From Sulfuriflexus sp032250955 (GTDB lineage: Bacteria > Pseudomonadota > Gammaproteobacteria > AKS1): 14,932 bases of DNA. Below, in pieces: positions 1-5,846 of the stretch. Under the pieces are notes generated by a model. It saw nothing but the letters and a program-made list of their open reading frames with translations, was not told the DNA's origin and ran no database searches. Where the stretch lies: the NCBI RefSeq assembly GCF_032250955.1, contig NZ_JAVVES010000061.1, forward strand, positions 1 through 14,932, written 5' to 3'. Numbering within the stretch: position 1 is the stretch's first letter; every line of letters begins with the position of its first letter. The position numbers and the translations under genes are program-made.

Positions 1-174
1 CGTCGACAGCGGATAGGGAGGACGCCCCAGTTGTCCCTTGGGATATTTCTTTGCCAGCACTTTCTCCAATTTCTTCCACGGTATAAGCGTCTCCATCTTA
101 CCCAGGAAAATCTCACGACGAGTGGTTTTCTTCTTGATGGCGTATTCAGCTTCCGCAAAAGTGATCTGGCTCAT
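1..174 (-). CDS. IS5-family transposase, N-terminal part (runs off the left edge)
   Basis: The minus strand from 174 down to 1 encodes 58 residues beginning MSQITFAEAEYAIKKK and containing IPWKKLEKVL and GRPPYPLST. This is the usual N-terminal pattern of IS5-group DDE transposases (start MSQ-TFA-AEY, then PW..L, then a GRRPYPL-like motif). The DDE catalytic domain lies outside the window. The ATG at 172-174 sits about 60 bases inside the element's terminal repeat, as expected for a compact IS. The family call rests on remembered conserved motifs. Whether the transposase is intact cannot be judged. Confidence 0.85.
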   Translation of the reverse strand, partial: MSQITFAEAEYAIKKKTTRREIFLGKMETLIPWKKLEKVLAKKYPKGQLGRPPYPLST

Positions 175-237
175 GAAAAGTTCCTCTGGATTCGGTAGGT
201 GTATTATGCCAGATTATGGGACTTATTCAGAGGTTCC
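1..237 (-). mobile_element. End of an IS5-family insertion sequence
   Basis: The transposase start is followed outward by a non-coding strip ending in a terminal inverted repeat at 219-237, read on the minus strand as GGAACCTCTGAATAAGTCC. It is bordered by TTAG at 238-241, which fits the short YTAR-type target duplication of IS5 elements. The element enters from the left edge, and the other end and second target copy are outside the window. It lies about 40 bases from the stop codon of the first gene of the leftward train. Confidence 0.75.
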
Positions 238-241
238 TTAG
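219..241. repeat. IS terminal inverted repeat plus TTAG target site
   Basis: The 19-bp end repeat occupies 219-237 and the TTAG flank 238-241. A related 25-base stretch (21 of 25 identical to 218-242, including the TTAG) occurs in the same orientation at 14493-14517. Boundaries come from resemblance to IS5-group ends, not from a second copy of this IS. Confidence 0.6.
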
Positions 242-281
242 GAATCAGGTCGGCTGGACCGCCTGGTCAGGCCGCAGTTTT

Positions 282-752
282 CTAGTGTAGTGTCACTGCA
301 AGTTCAATTGCAGCGATGTCAATTTTCTTTTGCTTCATCATGGCTGCCATCGCTTTGGCAGAAACATTCTTGTGTGCATTCATCGTCAATTCCGTCAGCC
401 TTTTCGGGAAAATCTGCCACGAAACCCCGTAGCGGTCTTTCAGCCAGCCGCAGACGCTTTCCTCACCGCCATCGGCGGTCAGCGCGGCCCACAGCCGATC
501 TGTCTCGGCCTGATCGGCAGTTTCGACCGCAATCGAAACCGCCTCGGTCAGCGTGAAATGCGGTCCGGCGTCGAGTATCTGGTAAGGCACACCACCGAGC
601 GAGAAGTCGATGACCGAAAAGGCGCCCTGACCGGCATCACCGGTAAAGATTCTCTCGACCCGGCTATCCGGAATCAGAGAACAGTAGAATTCAGCGGCCT
701 CTCGGCCTCGCCCGTCACGGAACCAGAGACAAGTGCGGATAGAGCTGGACAT
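282..752 (-). CDS. VOC-fold protein of the PhnB / 3-demethylubiquinone methyltransferase-like type
   Basis: A 156-residue protein. Residues 8-32 (CLWFRDGRGREAAEFYCSLI) are the first beta-alpha unit of the PhnB-like VOC family. Residues 101-116 carry the typical CGWLKDRYGVSWQIFP signature, followed by a longer tail than most relatives, ending in a lysine-rich helix. An AGGAGG ribosome binding site lies 8 bases before the ATG. Such proteins are usually annotated 3-demethylubiquinone-9 3-methyltransferase-like, but they are metal-binding-fold proteins of mostly unknown substrate and not proven methyltransferases. It is the last gene of the leftward train, about 40 bases from the IS5 end. A homologous headless copy lies at 3522-3761. 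Complete and intact as far as can be seen. Confidence 0.85.
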   Translation of the reverse strand: MSSSIRTCLWFRDGRGREAAEFYCSLIPDSRVERIFTGDAGQGAFSVIDFSLGGVPYQILDAGPHFTLTEAVSIAVETADQAETDRLWAALTADGGEESVCGWLKDRYGVSWQIFPKRLTELTMNAHKNVSAKAMAAMMKQKKIDIAAIELAVTLH

Positions 753-818
753 AGTGCTTTCCTCCTGTGAGTGAATCGGTTACTGACAACCTGTTATGGG
801 TCAGAGCTTTGGTGAATG

Positions 819-1223
819 CTATTGTTGATTCGGGCATACAAGCTCCCAGAGATGCCCTTCTGGATCGGTAACGTAGCCTGTATACCCTCCTGATGTGGCA
901 TCGACTGCTGCCACTCCCGGCGCGCCTCCCCCATGATGCTTGGCTGTTTCCATCGCATGATCCACGTCCTGGTGTGTTTCAACCGCGCAGCTAATGACGG
1001 CAGGCGCTGACGCTCCAGGCATGAGTGCCGCACGGTCAGCTTTCCTGGTATACGACTCGTAACTCGCTTTTTCCATAAGAAAAAGGGACATATTCGGAAA
1101 CTCAAGCGCCAGGATTCCTTCTTCGATTTGCGCATCAGAAAAACCGAAGACCCCTTGGTAGAAGCCGAGCGTCTTTTGCAGGTCAGTGACGGGAAGGCAA
1201 AGTACAGTTGTTTTAATCTTCAT
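819..1223 (-). CDS. Single-domain VOC (glyoxalase/bleomycin resistance-like) protein
   Basis: A 134-residue protein of the usual length for a one-domain VOC protein. It starts MKIKTTVLCLPVTDLQKTLGFYQGVFGF, the standard opening strand plus the FY-helix. It ends with DATSGGYTGYVTDPEGHLWEL, the closing GY..DPEGH.WE motif whose Glu is usually a metal ligand. An AAGGAG site is well placed before the ATG at 1223. Function is likely binding or isomerisation/cleavage of a small electrophile or antibiotic, with unknown substrate. It is separated from the downstream PhnB-like gene by 66 bases with no clear terminator, so the two may be co-transcribed. Confidence 0.85.
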   Translation of the reverse strand: MKIKTTVLCLPVTDLQKTLGFYQGVFGFSDAQIEEGILALEFPNMSLFLMEKASYESYTRKADRAALMPGASAPAVISCAVETHQDVDHAMETAKHHGGGAPGVAAVDATSGGYTGYVTDPEGHLWELVCPNQQ

Positions 1224-1278
1224 AGATTCTCCTTAAATACCGGTTCTCTGGGTTTGATGCATAGGTTATGCGCCTGCA

Positions 1279-1764
1279 TCACCAATGAACAATCTCGCCC
1301 GCATCAAACACCATGCCAGAATGAGCCTTCCGGCAGTTGATGAATATATTGTTGATCGGAACATCGGCGCGCTTCGATATGTTAGAGGACACAGCTCTTA
1401 GCATCTTTTCGATACTCTCATCCGCATTGAAATCAGGCGCCAGTAAATCGACTAACACTGGGTGAGAGGTCGGAGGCTGTTGCAGCGCCGTCTTTCCACC
1501 GACTGCATAATGGCCAGAAGGAAGAACCTCCCATGTAGCGGTTATATGCTCAATGCCAATACCCGTCGCATTGGAGAAATCTTTTGACAACCCTTCAATT
1601 ACGGCGCTCGCATCGCGTGCCAGCAACCACTTGCCGTTGATCTTTCGCAGGACCGTGAGCGTATGGCCGGCTCGTTCGACGGGTTCGCTCCCGTTCAGCG
1701 GCATGGTTATTACGGAGAGTTTCGTCCACATGAACGCCCAATCACCGACTACCTGAATTCCTGA
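1279..1764 (-). pseudogene. Headless NTF2-like (DUF4440) / tautomerase chimera
   Basis: Reading is open from 1764; the first ATG is at 1731 and has no convincing ribosome binding site. Residues upstream of that ATG (IQVVGDWAF) continue the NTF2-like fold, showing that the gene has lost its 5' half. The first part (GDWAFMWTKLSV, RAGHTLTVLRKINGKWLLARDA) is the C-terminal half of a DUF4440/SnoaL-like domain. From about SAVIEGLSKDF the reading frame switches to a tautomerase-like sequence (GIGIEHITATWEVL, SHPVLVDLLAPD, NIFINCRKAHSGMVFDAGEIVHW). Tautomerases of this superfamily act through an N-terminal proline, and that segment is missing here, so catalysis by the usual mechanism is unlikely. I infer a deletion joining two neighbouring genes. 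A captured fragment that is still expressed is possible. Confidence 0.6.
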
Positions 1765-1798
1765 TCATCGTTCGGCATGTTCGGAGTTCTTCTATGAT

Positions 1799-1857
1799 GC
1801 CCACACCGCAATCAGCCGCGTAGCGAAGCATCGTCGGCTGGAAGCGCTTATGTCAAC
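1799..1857 (-). repeat. Decayed attC-like site after the PhyH gene
   Basis: On the minus strand the stretch after the PhyH stop has the layout of a short integron attC. There is a GACATAAGCGCTTC stretch, then CAGCCG (1840-1835), a 16-base loop and CGGCTG (1818-1813), then GATTGCG and GTGTGGGC. The arms pair perfectly over 6 bp, and overall length is near 58 bp, as for the better site at 2606-2663. The outer core sites do not match RYYYAAC/GTTRRRY: GTGTGGGC equals GTTGGGC with one extra base. It would be a degenerate site, or chance resemblance. Confidence 0.35.
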
Positions 1858-1888
1858 TTTTAATCTTCCTATCCATTTCTAAGGATCG

Positions 1889-2581
1889 TTATTCTGCAAA
1901 GTAACGAGCTGTTGCCATTATACGAATGTTTTTGGTTGAATTTACTGAGGGCGTATGCAGCACCCGCATATCCATCAGGTATACATCCCCTGCATGACCC
2001 GCCATTTCCAAGACCAATAGCTCTACATCACCTACTTTGACACTATTGTTTACGCCGTCACTTATAAGTTCTGAGATCCCCTGCTTTGCTTGGACTTGGT
2101 TTTGCAAGCGGTGTGAGCCCGCCAAGGCTAAAGTCGCCCCTCCTTTAACTGCGACATTGTCTAAAAGGATGAAAGCTTGAATCCCTGGGATGCCCTTCAT
2201 CTGAGATTTGGAAATATCTCGATGCCAGTTTAGTCCTTCAAGAGTCCAAGCGATTTGGTGAGGCAACGAAATGAGCAACTGACCATTCTGACCATGTAGT
2301 GGTGCGTCAGCTAACAGGCACATAGCAGAATACAGCTCCTGTGAAATAAGCCTATCATTCAGACCTCGGTAGCCTATCAATTGACCCAGTTTTCCGGTTT
2401 GCTGAAAAACCGGAACACCTTTCATTTTTTGAGACAGAGTTCTACCCGTCGACCAGATATTAAGCCTCTTAAGCTCTTTGAACACATGATCCCTCACAGG
2501 CAAAACCACGCTTTTAGAAAGAGCACCTGGGATGTAAATATAACCTTTTTCGTGAAACTCTTTTCTTTGCTCTGGTGTCAC
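1889..2581 (-). CDS. Phytanoyl-CoA dioxygenase (PhyH) family oxygenase
   Basis: A 230-residue protein of the Fe(II)/2-oxoglutarate-dependent PhyH family. It begins with the typical FHEKGYIYIPGALSK opening (residues 9-23). The iron ligands are visible as H120-x-D122 (NWHRD) and H209 (VLHTPSVN), and R220 is the likely 2-oxoglutarate-binding arginine. The start is a GTG at 2581, chosen because the family begins at this point; no strong Shine-Dalgarno is seen. Substrate is unknown, but relatives hydroxylate lipids, siderophore precursors or natural products. Its codons are visibly more AT-rich than the VOC neighbours. It lies between an attC-like site just upstream and a decayed one just downstream, so it is probably a captured gene cassette. 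The active-site residues look intact. Confidence 0.85.
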   Translation of the reverse strand: MTPEQRKEFHEKGYIYIPGALSKSVVLPVRDHVFKELKRLNIWSTGRTLSQKMKGVPVFQQTGKLGQLIGYRGLNDRLISQELYSAMCLLADAPLHGQNGQLLISLPHQIAWTLEGLNWHRDISKSQMKGIPGIQAFILLDNVAVKGGATLALAGSHRLQNQVQAKQGISELISDGVNNSVKVGDVELLVLEMAGHAGDVYLMDMRVLHTPSVNSTKNIRIMATARYFAE

Positions 2582-2605
2582 TTCGAAACCTACTGGCCTG
2601 CTCTG

Positions 2606-2663
2606 ACATAATGCTCCGGTTCAGCTACGGGCCGCACAGCGTCCGCTGAACCGGTTGTTGAAC
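2606..2663 (-). repeat. attC-like (59-base-element) recombination site
   Basis: Read on the minus strand this 58-bp segment starts with GTTCAAC, a match to the R'' core RYYYAAC (2663-2657). It has a perfect 10-bp inverted repeat CCGGTTCAGC / GCTGAACCGG (2654-2645 and 2625-2616) around a 19-base centre, and ends GAGCATTATGTC. The last core would be ATTATGT, one base from GTTRRRY (A in place of the conserved G). It lies between the stop of the RibD-like gene and the GTG of the PhyH gene, exactly where a cassette's attC should be. A rho-independent terminator is less likely because no T-run follows on either strand. Confidence 0.6.
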
Positions 2664-2693
2664 GACATCGTTTGAGAGAAGGCGCTCACACGT

Positions 2694-3251
2694 TCACGCG
2701 ATCCTGTCGGCTCGATAGCGAAGAATAACGCAGCCGGTCGAATGTGAGCACGCTTCGAGCAGCTGAAGCCCTTGTGGCTTCACCCCATCGCTGAACAGAA
2801 GCCTGCCGCTGCCATGGATGATCGGCGCAATCCCGATACGGTACTCGTCAAAGAGGTTCTCGTTCATCAGGGTCTTCGAGAGATTGGCGCTGCCGAAAAC
2901 GAACATGTTACCGTTTCCCTGTTGCTTAAGTCTTGCCACTTCCTGCACCACGTTGTCCTTCATTAGTGTCGTATTGTTCCAGCCCGCCGTCTGGAGACTG
3001 CGCGAACAGACCACCTTCGGAAGGCTGTTCATGTAATCGGCCACCGCTCCCTTGGCCGTTTGCCAATACGCAGCCATGCCCTCGTATGTCACTCGACCGA
3101 ACACAAGCATGTCGGTCGACTGCAATTGATCGAGAGAGAATCGCTCGAGTTCCTCGCCCCAAACTTTTTCGTGCCAGGGCAAGTCCCAGTTCTTCTCGCC
3201 CTCGAAGTAACCATCAAGGGTGATGAGATTCCACATAATTAGTTGGCGCAT
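2694..3251 (-). CDS. RibD C-terminal/dihydrofolate reductase-like reductase
   Basis: A 185-residue protein of the bacterial RibD_C (DHFR-fold) stand-alone family, typically 180-200 residues. It begins MRQLIMWNLITLDGYFEG. It has the nucleotide-binding FGRVTYEGMAAYW (51-63), VFGSANL (118-124) and the late EYRIGIAPIIHGSGRLLF (136-153), all hallmarks of the family. NADPH is the expected cofactor and the physiological substrate is unknown. AGGAGG stands 7 bases before the ATG at 3251, and an out-of-frame ATG in between is ignored. The gene is preceded by GTTAGAC (3282-3276 on the minus strand, an attC core match) and followed by an attC-like site, giving the outline of a gene cassette of about 670 bp. 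Confidence 0.85.
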   Translation of the reverse strand: MRQLIMWNLITLDGYFEGEKNWDLPWHEKVWGEELERFSLDQLQSTDMLVFGRVTYEGMAAYWQTAKGAVADYMNSLPKVVCSRSLQTAGWNNTTLMKDNVVQEVARLKQQGNGNMFVFGSANLSKTLMNENLFDEYRIGIAPIIHGSGRLLFSDGVKPQGLQLLEACSHSTGCVILRYRADRIA

Positions 3252-3275
3252 CGCATAGCCTCCTGTGCTCCGGTC

Positions 3276-3282
3276 GTCTAAC
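3276..3282 (-). repeat. GTTRRRY-type core at the head of the RibD cassette
   Basis: The minus strand reads AACCCGCGTTAGAC. GTTAGAC fits the attC/attI crossover core exactly and stands 24 bases before the RibD-like start codon, the usual head of a cassette. No R'' core or folded arms are visible on its other side, so this may be insertion at a solitary secondary site or a truncated attC. Confidence 0.4.
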
Positions 3283-3288
3283 GCGGGT

Positions 3289-3429
3289 TCATTGGTTTTC
3301 GGAAACCTTTCGGTACGTGCGCGCCTCCTGTTCCTTCAGCTCCGGCGTGAACTCTTCGCCGAAATCCTCGCTCGGCATTGCACCCGCCTCCGAGTCCTGG
3401 GTCGCCTTGATGATGATCATGAATCGCAT
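3289..3429 (-). pseudogene. DGPF/YCII protein with its middle deleted
   Basis: A 46-codon reading frame with a strong AAGGAG site before the ATG at 3429. Residues 1-20 (MRFMIIIKATQDSEAGAMPS) are the N-terminus of DGPF-type YCII proteins. Residues 21-46 (EDFGEEFTPELKEQEARTY and following) match the C-terminal end of the same family. The roughly 80-100 residues between, including the DGPF motif itself, are absent, and the reading frame is kept across the junction. This is seen by comparison with the family pattern from memory. It is preceded by an ECF42-type promoter (3470-3496), so the start was once, and may still be, sigma-regulated. Called a pseudogene, though a 46-residue peptide could be made. 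Confidence 0.75.
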
Positions 3430-3469
3430 GGTCGTGTCTCCTTGGAATAACGGTTGGTGTTGCTTCATA

Positions 3470-3496
3470 GTCGAATGGCGAGGTGCCGTTTCGACA
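3470..3496 (-). promoter_or_regulatory. ECF42-type promoter in front of the truncated DGPF gene
   Basis: The minus strand carries TGTCGAA at 3496-3490 and CGAC at 3473-3470 with exactly 16 bases between. This is the same arrangement as at 8049-8075. The predicted transcript would start some 35 bases before the ATG at 3429. TGTCGAA/CG(A/T)C is the promoter pattern I recall as reported for ECF42 sigma factors, whose targets are DGPF genes. Confidence 0.7.
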
Positions 3497-3521
3497 TCGG
3501 TGTCTCTATGTCAAGATGCAG

Positions 3522-3761
3522 CTACGCAGCAGCAGCCTTGAAGTCGTCGAGCTGGGCAGCGAGTGCGCGCTTGAAGGCGGGCGTAATTTGCCAGGACAAT
3601 CCCCATTTTTCCTTGCACCAGCCGCACGCGCTTTCCTGTCCGCCGTTATCCACGATCGCGTTCCAGTAGCGATCGGTTTCAGCCTGGTCCGCGGTTGCAA
3701 CCTGAAATGAGGATGCCTCGGTGTGCTTGAACGCGGGGCTGCCGTTGAGGCCCAGGCACTG
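3522..3761 (-). pseudogene. 3' fragment of a PhnB-like VOC gene
   Basis: The minus strand from about 3761 to the TAG at 3522 encodes CLGLNGSPAFKHTEASSF, VATADQAETDRYWNAIV and CGWCKEKWGLSWQITP, the C-terminal half of a PhnB-like VOC protein homologous to the intact gene at 282-752. About 60 N-terminal residues are missing. The homology begins at the stop codon of the TPR-Arr gene (3766-3768). The overlapping ATG there (3764-3766) opens a different frame, so no start codon serves the VOC frame. I infer that capture of the AT-rich Arr gene removed the head of this gene. Confidence 0.8.
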
Positions 3762-3765
3762 ATCA

Positions 3766-4563
3766 TCAATTAATTATTTCTCCGGTGCTATTGGACACTT
3801 TTGTTCGAAACTTCCTGAGGTCTTCAGGCGTTTGTTTTATCCAATCTGTTACTTCGCCGACGATTTTCAGTGGTGAGTTTGATCGGTATGAACGAGTCGG
3901 GTTACCTGGAAACTTTTTGTTGGTTACATTTGGATCATTCTCAAAATTCCCAGTAGGAGAAACAATATAAACTCGTTCTTTCCCATCACCTTTTGCTAAT
4001 GCGGCAGCTAGCCCCGCACCGCTGACTAGAGCAGTAAAATATATGTGGTTCATTTTTAGCTCAGGCTTGTAATTTGAATTTCCACCTGCTGTCAGCAAAT
4101 CCCCAATTTTTAAATCCGCTTTTGATCCGTGATAAAACGGCCCTGTATCAGTTGGCTTATCTGAAACTGATTTTGCTAGTTTGAAATTTATATTTGCGTT
4201 TTCAATGTCATCCATTGCCTCATAGCATTTTGCTATATCTGAATATAGAGAAGGAAGAGCACTTTTTACTGAGTCATCATTAATCTTAAGTGCTAAGCCC
4301 AAAGTCTTCTCTAACCATTTAAGTTTCTCGGAGATATTGTTTTGATGTCGAGCAACATAATGAGCTGAGATAAATTTTTCAAAGTCGTATTTTGCTTCAC
4401 CCCAAGCCTGATAGAAACATTTACGAGCTTCATCAAATAATCCCTTTTCTTCCATAGTCATACCTTGAAGGCAGTGCTTCACAACTTTATTGCTAGGGTT
4501 GAACTCCATAGATCTTGTATCTCCGGATTTTTGAAATGAGGTGTATATCTTCTGTAGGTTCAT
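3766..4563 (-). CDS. arr: TPR-like/rifampin ADP-ribosyltransferase (Arr) fusion
   Basis: A 265-residue protein from the ATG at 4563, which has GGAGGAG six bases upstream. A longer in-frame start at 4632 is rejected because it would lie inside DUF899 codons. Residues 30-135 are helical and TPR-like (GLFDEARKCFYQAW, SLYSDIAKCYEAMDDIENA). Residues 141-241 are a complete Arr domain: GPFYHGSKADLKIGDLL, MNHIYFTA, FENDPNVTNKKFPGNPTRSYRS and IVGEVTDW. The catalytic triad described for Arr (His, Tyr, Asp) is present as H145, Y175 and D210. Arr transfers ADP-ribose from NAD+ to rifamycins and blocks RNA polymerase inhibition. Classical integron Arr proteins are about 150 residues; the helical extension is the less common form. 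The gene is strikingly AT-rich beside its neighbours, and its ATG overlaps the original stop of DUF899 (ATGA), so it is probably transferred and translationally coupled. Confidence 0.85.
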   Translation of the reverse strand: MNLQKIYTSFQKSGDTRSMEFNPSNKVVKHCLQGMTMEEKGLFDEARKCFYQAWGEAKYDFEKFISAHYVARHQNNISEKLKWLEKTLGLALKINDDSVKSALPSLYSDIAKCYEAMDDIENANINFKLAKSVSDKPTDTGPFYHGSKADLKIGDLLTAGGNSNYKPELKMNHIYFTALVSGAGLAAALAKGDGKERVYIVSPTGNFENDPNVTNKKFPGNPTRSYRSNSPLKIVGEVTDWIKQTPEDLRKFRTKVSNSTGEIIN

Positions 4564-5326
4564 TTGCTCTCCTCCGAACCGGGCGTGCCGGTTCCCAAAT
4601 CGTCCGAGTGCCCCGCCTTTACCCGAGGCCACTGGACGATGGGACGTCCATCGCTACGGAACGGGTTCTCTTCTTCGTCGTCCTTCCACGGTTGCGGCCA
4701 ACCGGTCGGCGAATCCTCCCACCATTCCTGCCGTCCGTATATACCGTCAAGTCGACCAGCGGGTAACTGTTGCCCATCACCTCGACGCCGCGCCTCGTCG
4801 TCCAGTAGGTCTCAAAGACCCTGTCGCCTTGTCGCAAGTAGCAAATGAGGTACATCGTGCCCGCCCGGCGACCATCCAGGAGAGCGTGAAGCGACGTGCC
4901 CTGGACCGAGTACCACGGCATCTTCCAGCCCATGAAGTCACGGTATCGGGCGCTCTCTTCGTATGGGCCCTGGCAGAACGTGGCGTAGGTAATGTCACGG
5001 GAATGAAGGAAGGCCAGCTCGCGTACCTGCGCCGTGAATAAGGCGCAACCCTCGCACTGCTCCGCAGCCGAGTGTCCGGCATGCCACATGAAGTAGTAGG
5101 CGATGAGCATCCCGCGACCCTCGAACGCATCCAGCAAAGTCACAGTTCCGCGCTCGTGGATCAGCGGTATCCCGCCATTCACTTCGACCATGGGAAGTCG
5201 GCGGCGGGAGGCAGCGATGGCGTCGCCTTCCATCATGTGGGCCTTCTCTCGAAGCCGCAATGCGCCCACTTCGGCCTGGAAGGTGCTCCGATCGACTACC
5301 TGGGGCGCTCCAAGTTCGTCTCTCAT
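4560..5326 (-). pseudogene. DUF899 (thioredoxin-like) gene with a 2-base frameshift near its end
   Basis: The protein starts MRDELGAPQVVDRSTF and follows the DUF899 pattern (RRRLPMVEV, LIAYYFMWHAGHS, CEGCALF, FMGWKMPWYSV, VFETYWTTRRGVEVMGNSY, LVDLTVY). After VY (about 4738-4744) the annotated frame runs to a stop at 4619 through arginine-rich, non-family residues. A shift of two bases restores family sequence (GRQEWWEDSPTGWPQPW, then SDGRPIVQWPRVKAGHSDDL) ending at a TGA at 4560-4562 that overlaps the ATG of the Arr gene. The site reads GTATATACGG, consistent with an extra TA. Start: ATG 5326 with GGAGG upstream, overlapping the AHSA1 stop as ATGA. DUF899 proteins are thioredoxin-fold and of unknown function. 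The truncated form might still fold. A sequencing error is possible. Confidence 0.8.
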
Positions 5327-5766
5327 GTTGTCATCTCCTCCCTTGTTGTTTGCTGTGATTCAACATATGACTTGAAATTATTCAGGATGGCTTGCCAACC
5401 ATCACGTTGCATGTCGATAGCATTTTCTTGTTCAGCATCAAAAATCGTCGTCACTTTTGTGGAGCGGCCTTGTGCTTCAAAATTTGTCGCCACCTTCCTG
5501 CCATCGGCCATGGTGTAGGTAAGCGTATTCGGTGCCGATACCTCGTCGTAAACGGCTTCAAAATCAAAGCCAAAACTCCCGTCTTTGGCTTCCATTCGGG
5601 CTCTGTACTGACCACCGACTTTCAAATCATTCTCGGCACTTTGGCAGCACCAATCATCAGACGCAAAATTCCATTGCATAATGTGATCAGGTTCGGTCCA
5701 GTATTGCCATACTATTTCAGGTGGTGCGGCAATTACTGTGTCAATGGTGATTTGCTCATTGATCAT
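5323..5766 (-). CDS. AHSA1/SRPBCC-domain protein
   Basis: A 147-residue protein: MINEQITIDTVIAAPPEIVW, then YWTEPDHIMQWNFASDDWCC, VGGQYRARMEAKDGSFGFDF and RDGWQAILNNFKSYVES. These are the alternating strands and closing helix of the AHSA1 type of START-like fold, which binds hydrophobic ligands. The start is the ATG at 5766, because GGAGG lies 6 bases upstream; an upstream TTG at 5781 would swallow that site. The stop overlaps the DUF899 start (ATGA), so the two are translationally coupled. It is one of two adjacent AHSA1 genes, 80 bases apart, probably in the ECF42-driven operon. Ligand unknown. Confidence 0.88.
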   Translation of the reverse strand: MINEQITIDTVIAAPPEIVWQYWTEPDHIMQWNFASDDWCCQSAENDLKVGGQYRARMEAKDGSFGFDFEAVYDEVSAPNTLTYTMADGRKVATNFEAQGRSTKVTTIFDAEQENAIDMQRDGWQAILNNFKSYVESQQTTREEMTT

Positions 5767-5846
5767 GATTATTTCCTCCAAATCTTGCGTGATGCCTTCG
5801 AGCTCAACTTGCTTGTAGTGATTTTTTCATTATCAGTTTTTCACTC

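Noticed and set aside
753..818. Possible attC between the first two VOC genes
   Set aside because: The gap is short, with no paired arms and no RYYYAAC/GTTRRRY pair.
3506..3769. 87-codon minus-strand frame starting at the Arr stop (TGATG overlap)
   Set aside because: The protein is low-complexity shadow sequence; the family sequence (VOC) is in the neighbouring frame.
4568..4592. GAACCGG/CCGGTTC hairpin before the Arr gene, resembling an attC arm or the end of a group II intron
   Set aside because: It lies in the frame-restored C-terminal codons of DUF899 (DDLGTGTPGSEES), and no intron domain or attC core sites are visible around it.
4564..4632. Extended start of the Arr fusion at 4632
   Set aside because: The extra 23 residues come from DUF899 codons read in another frame, while a strong ribosome site precedes the ATG at 4563.
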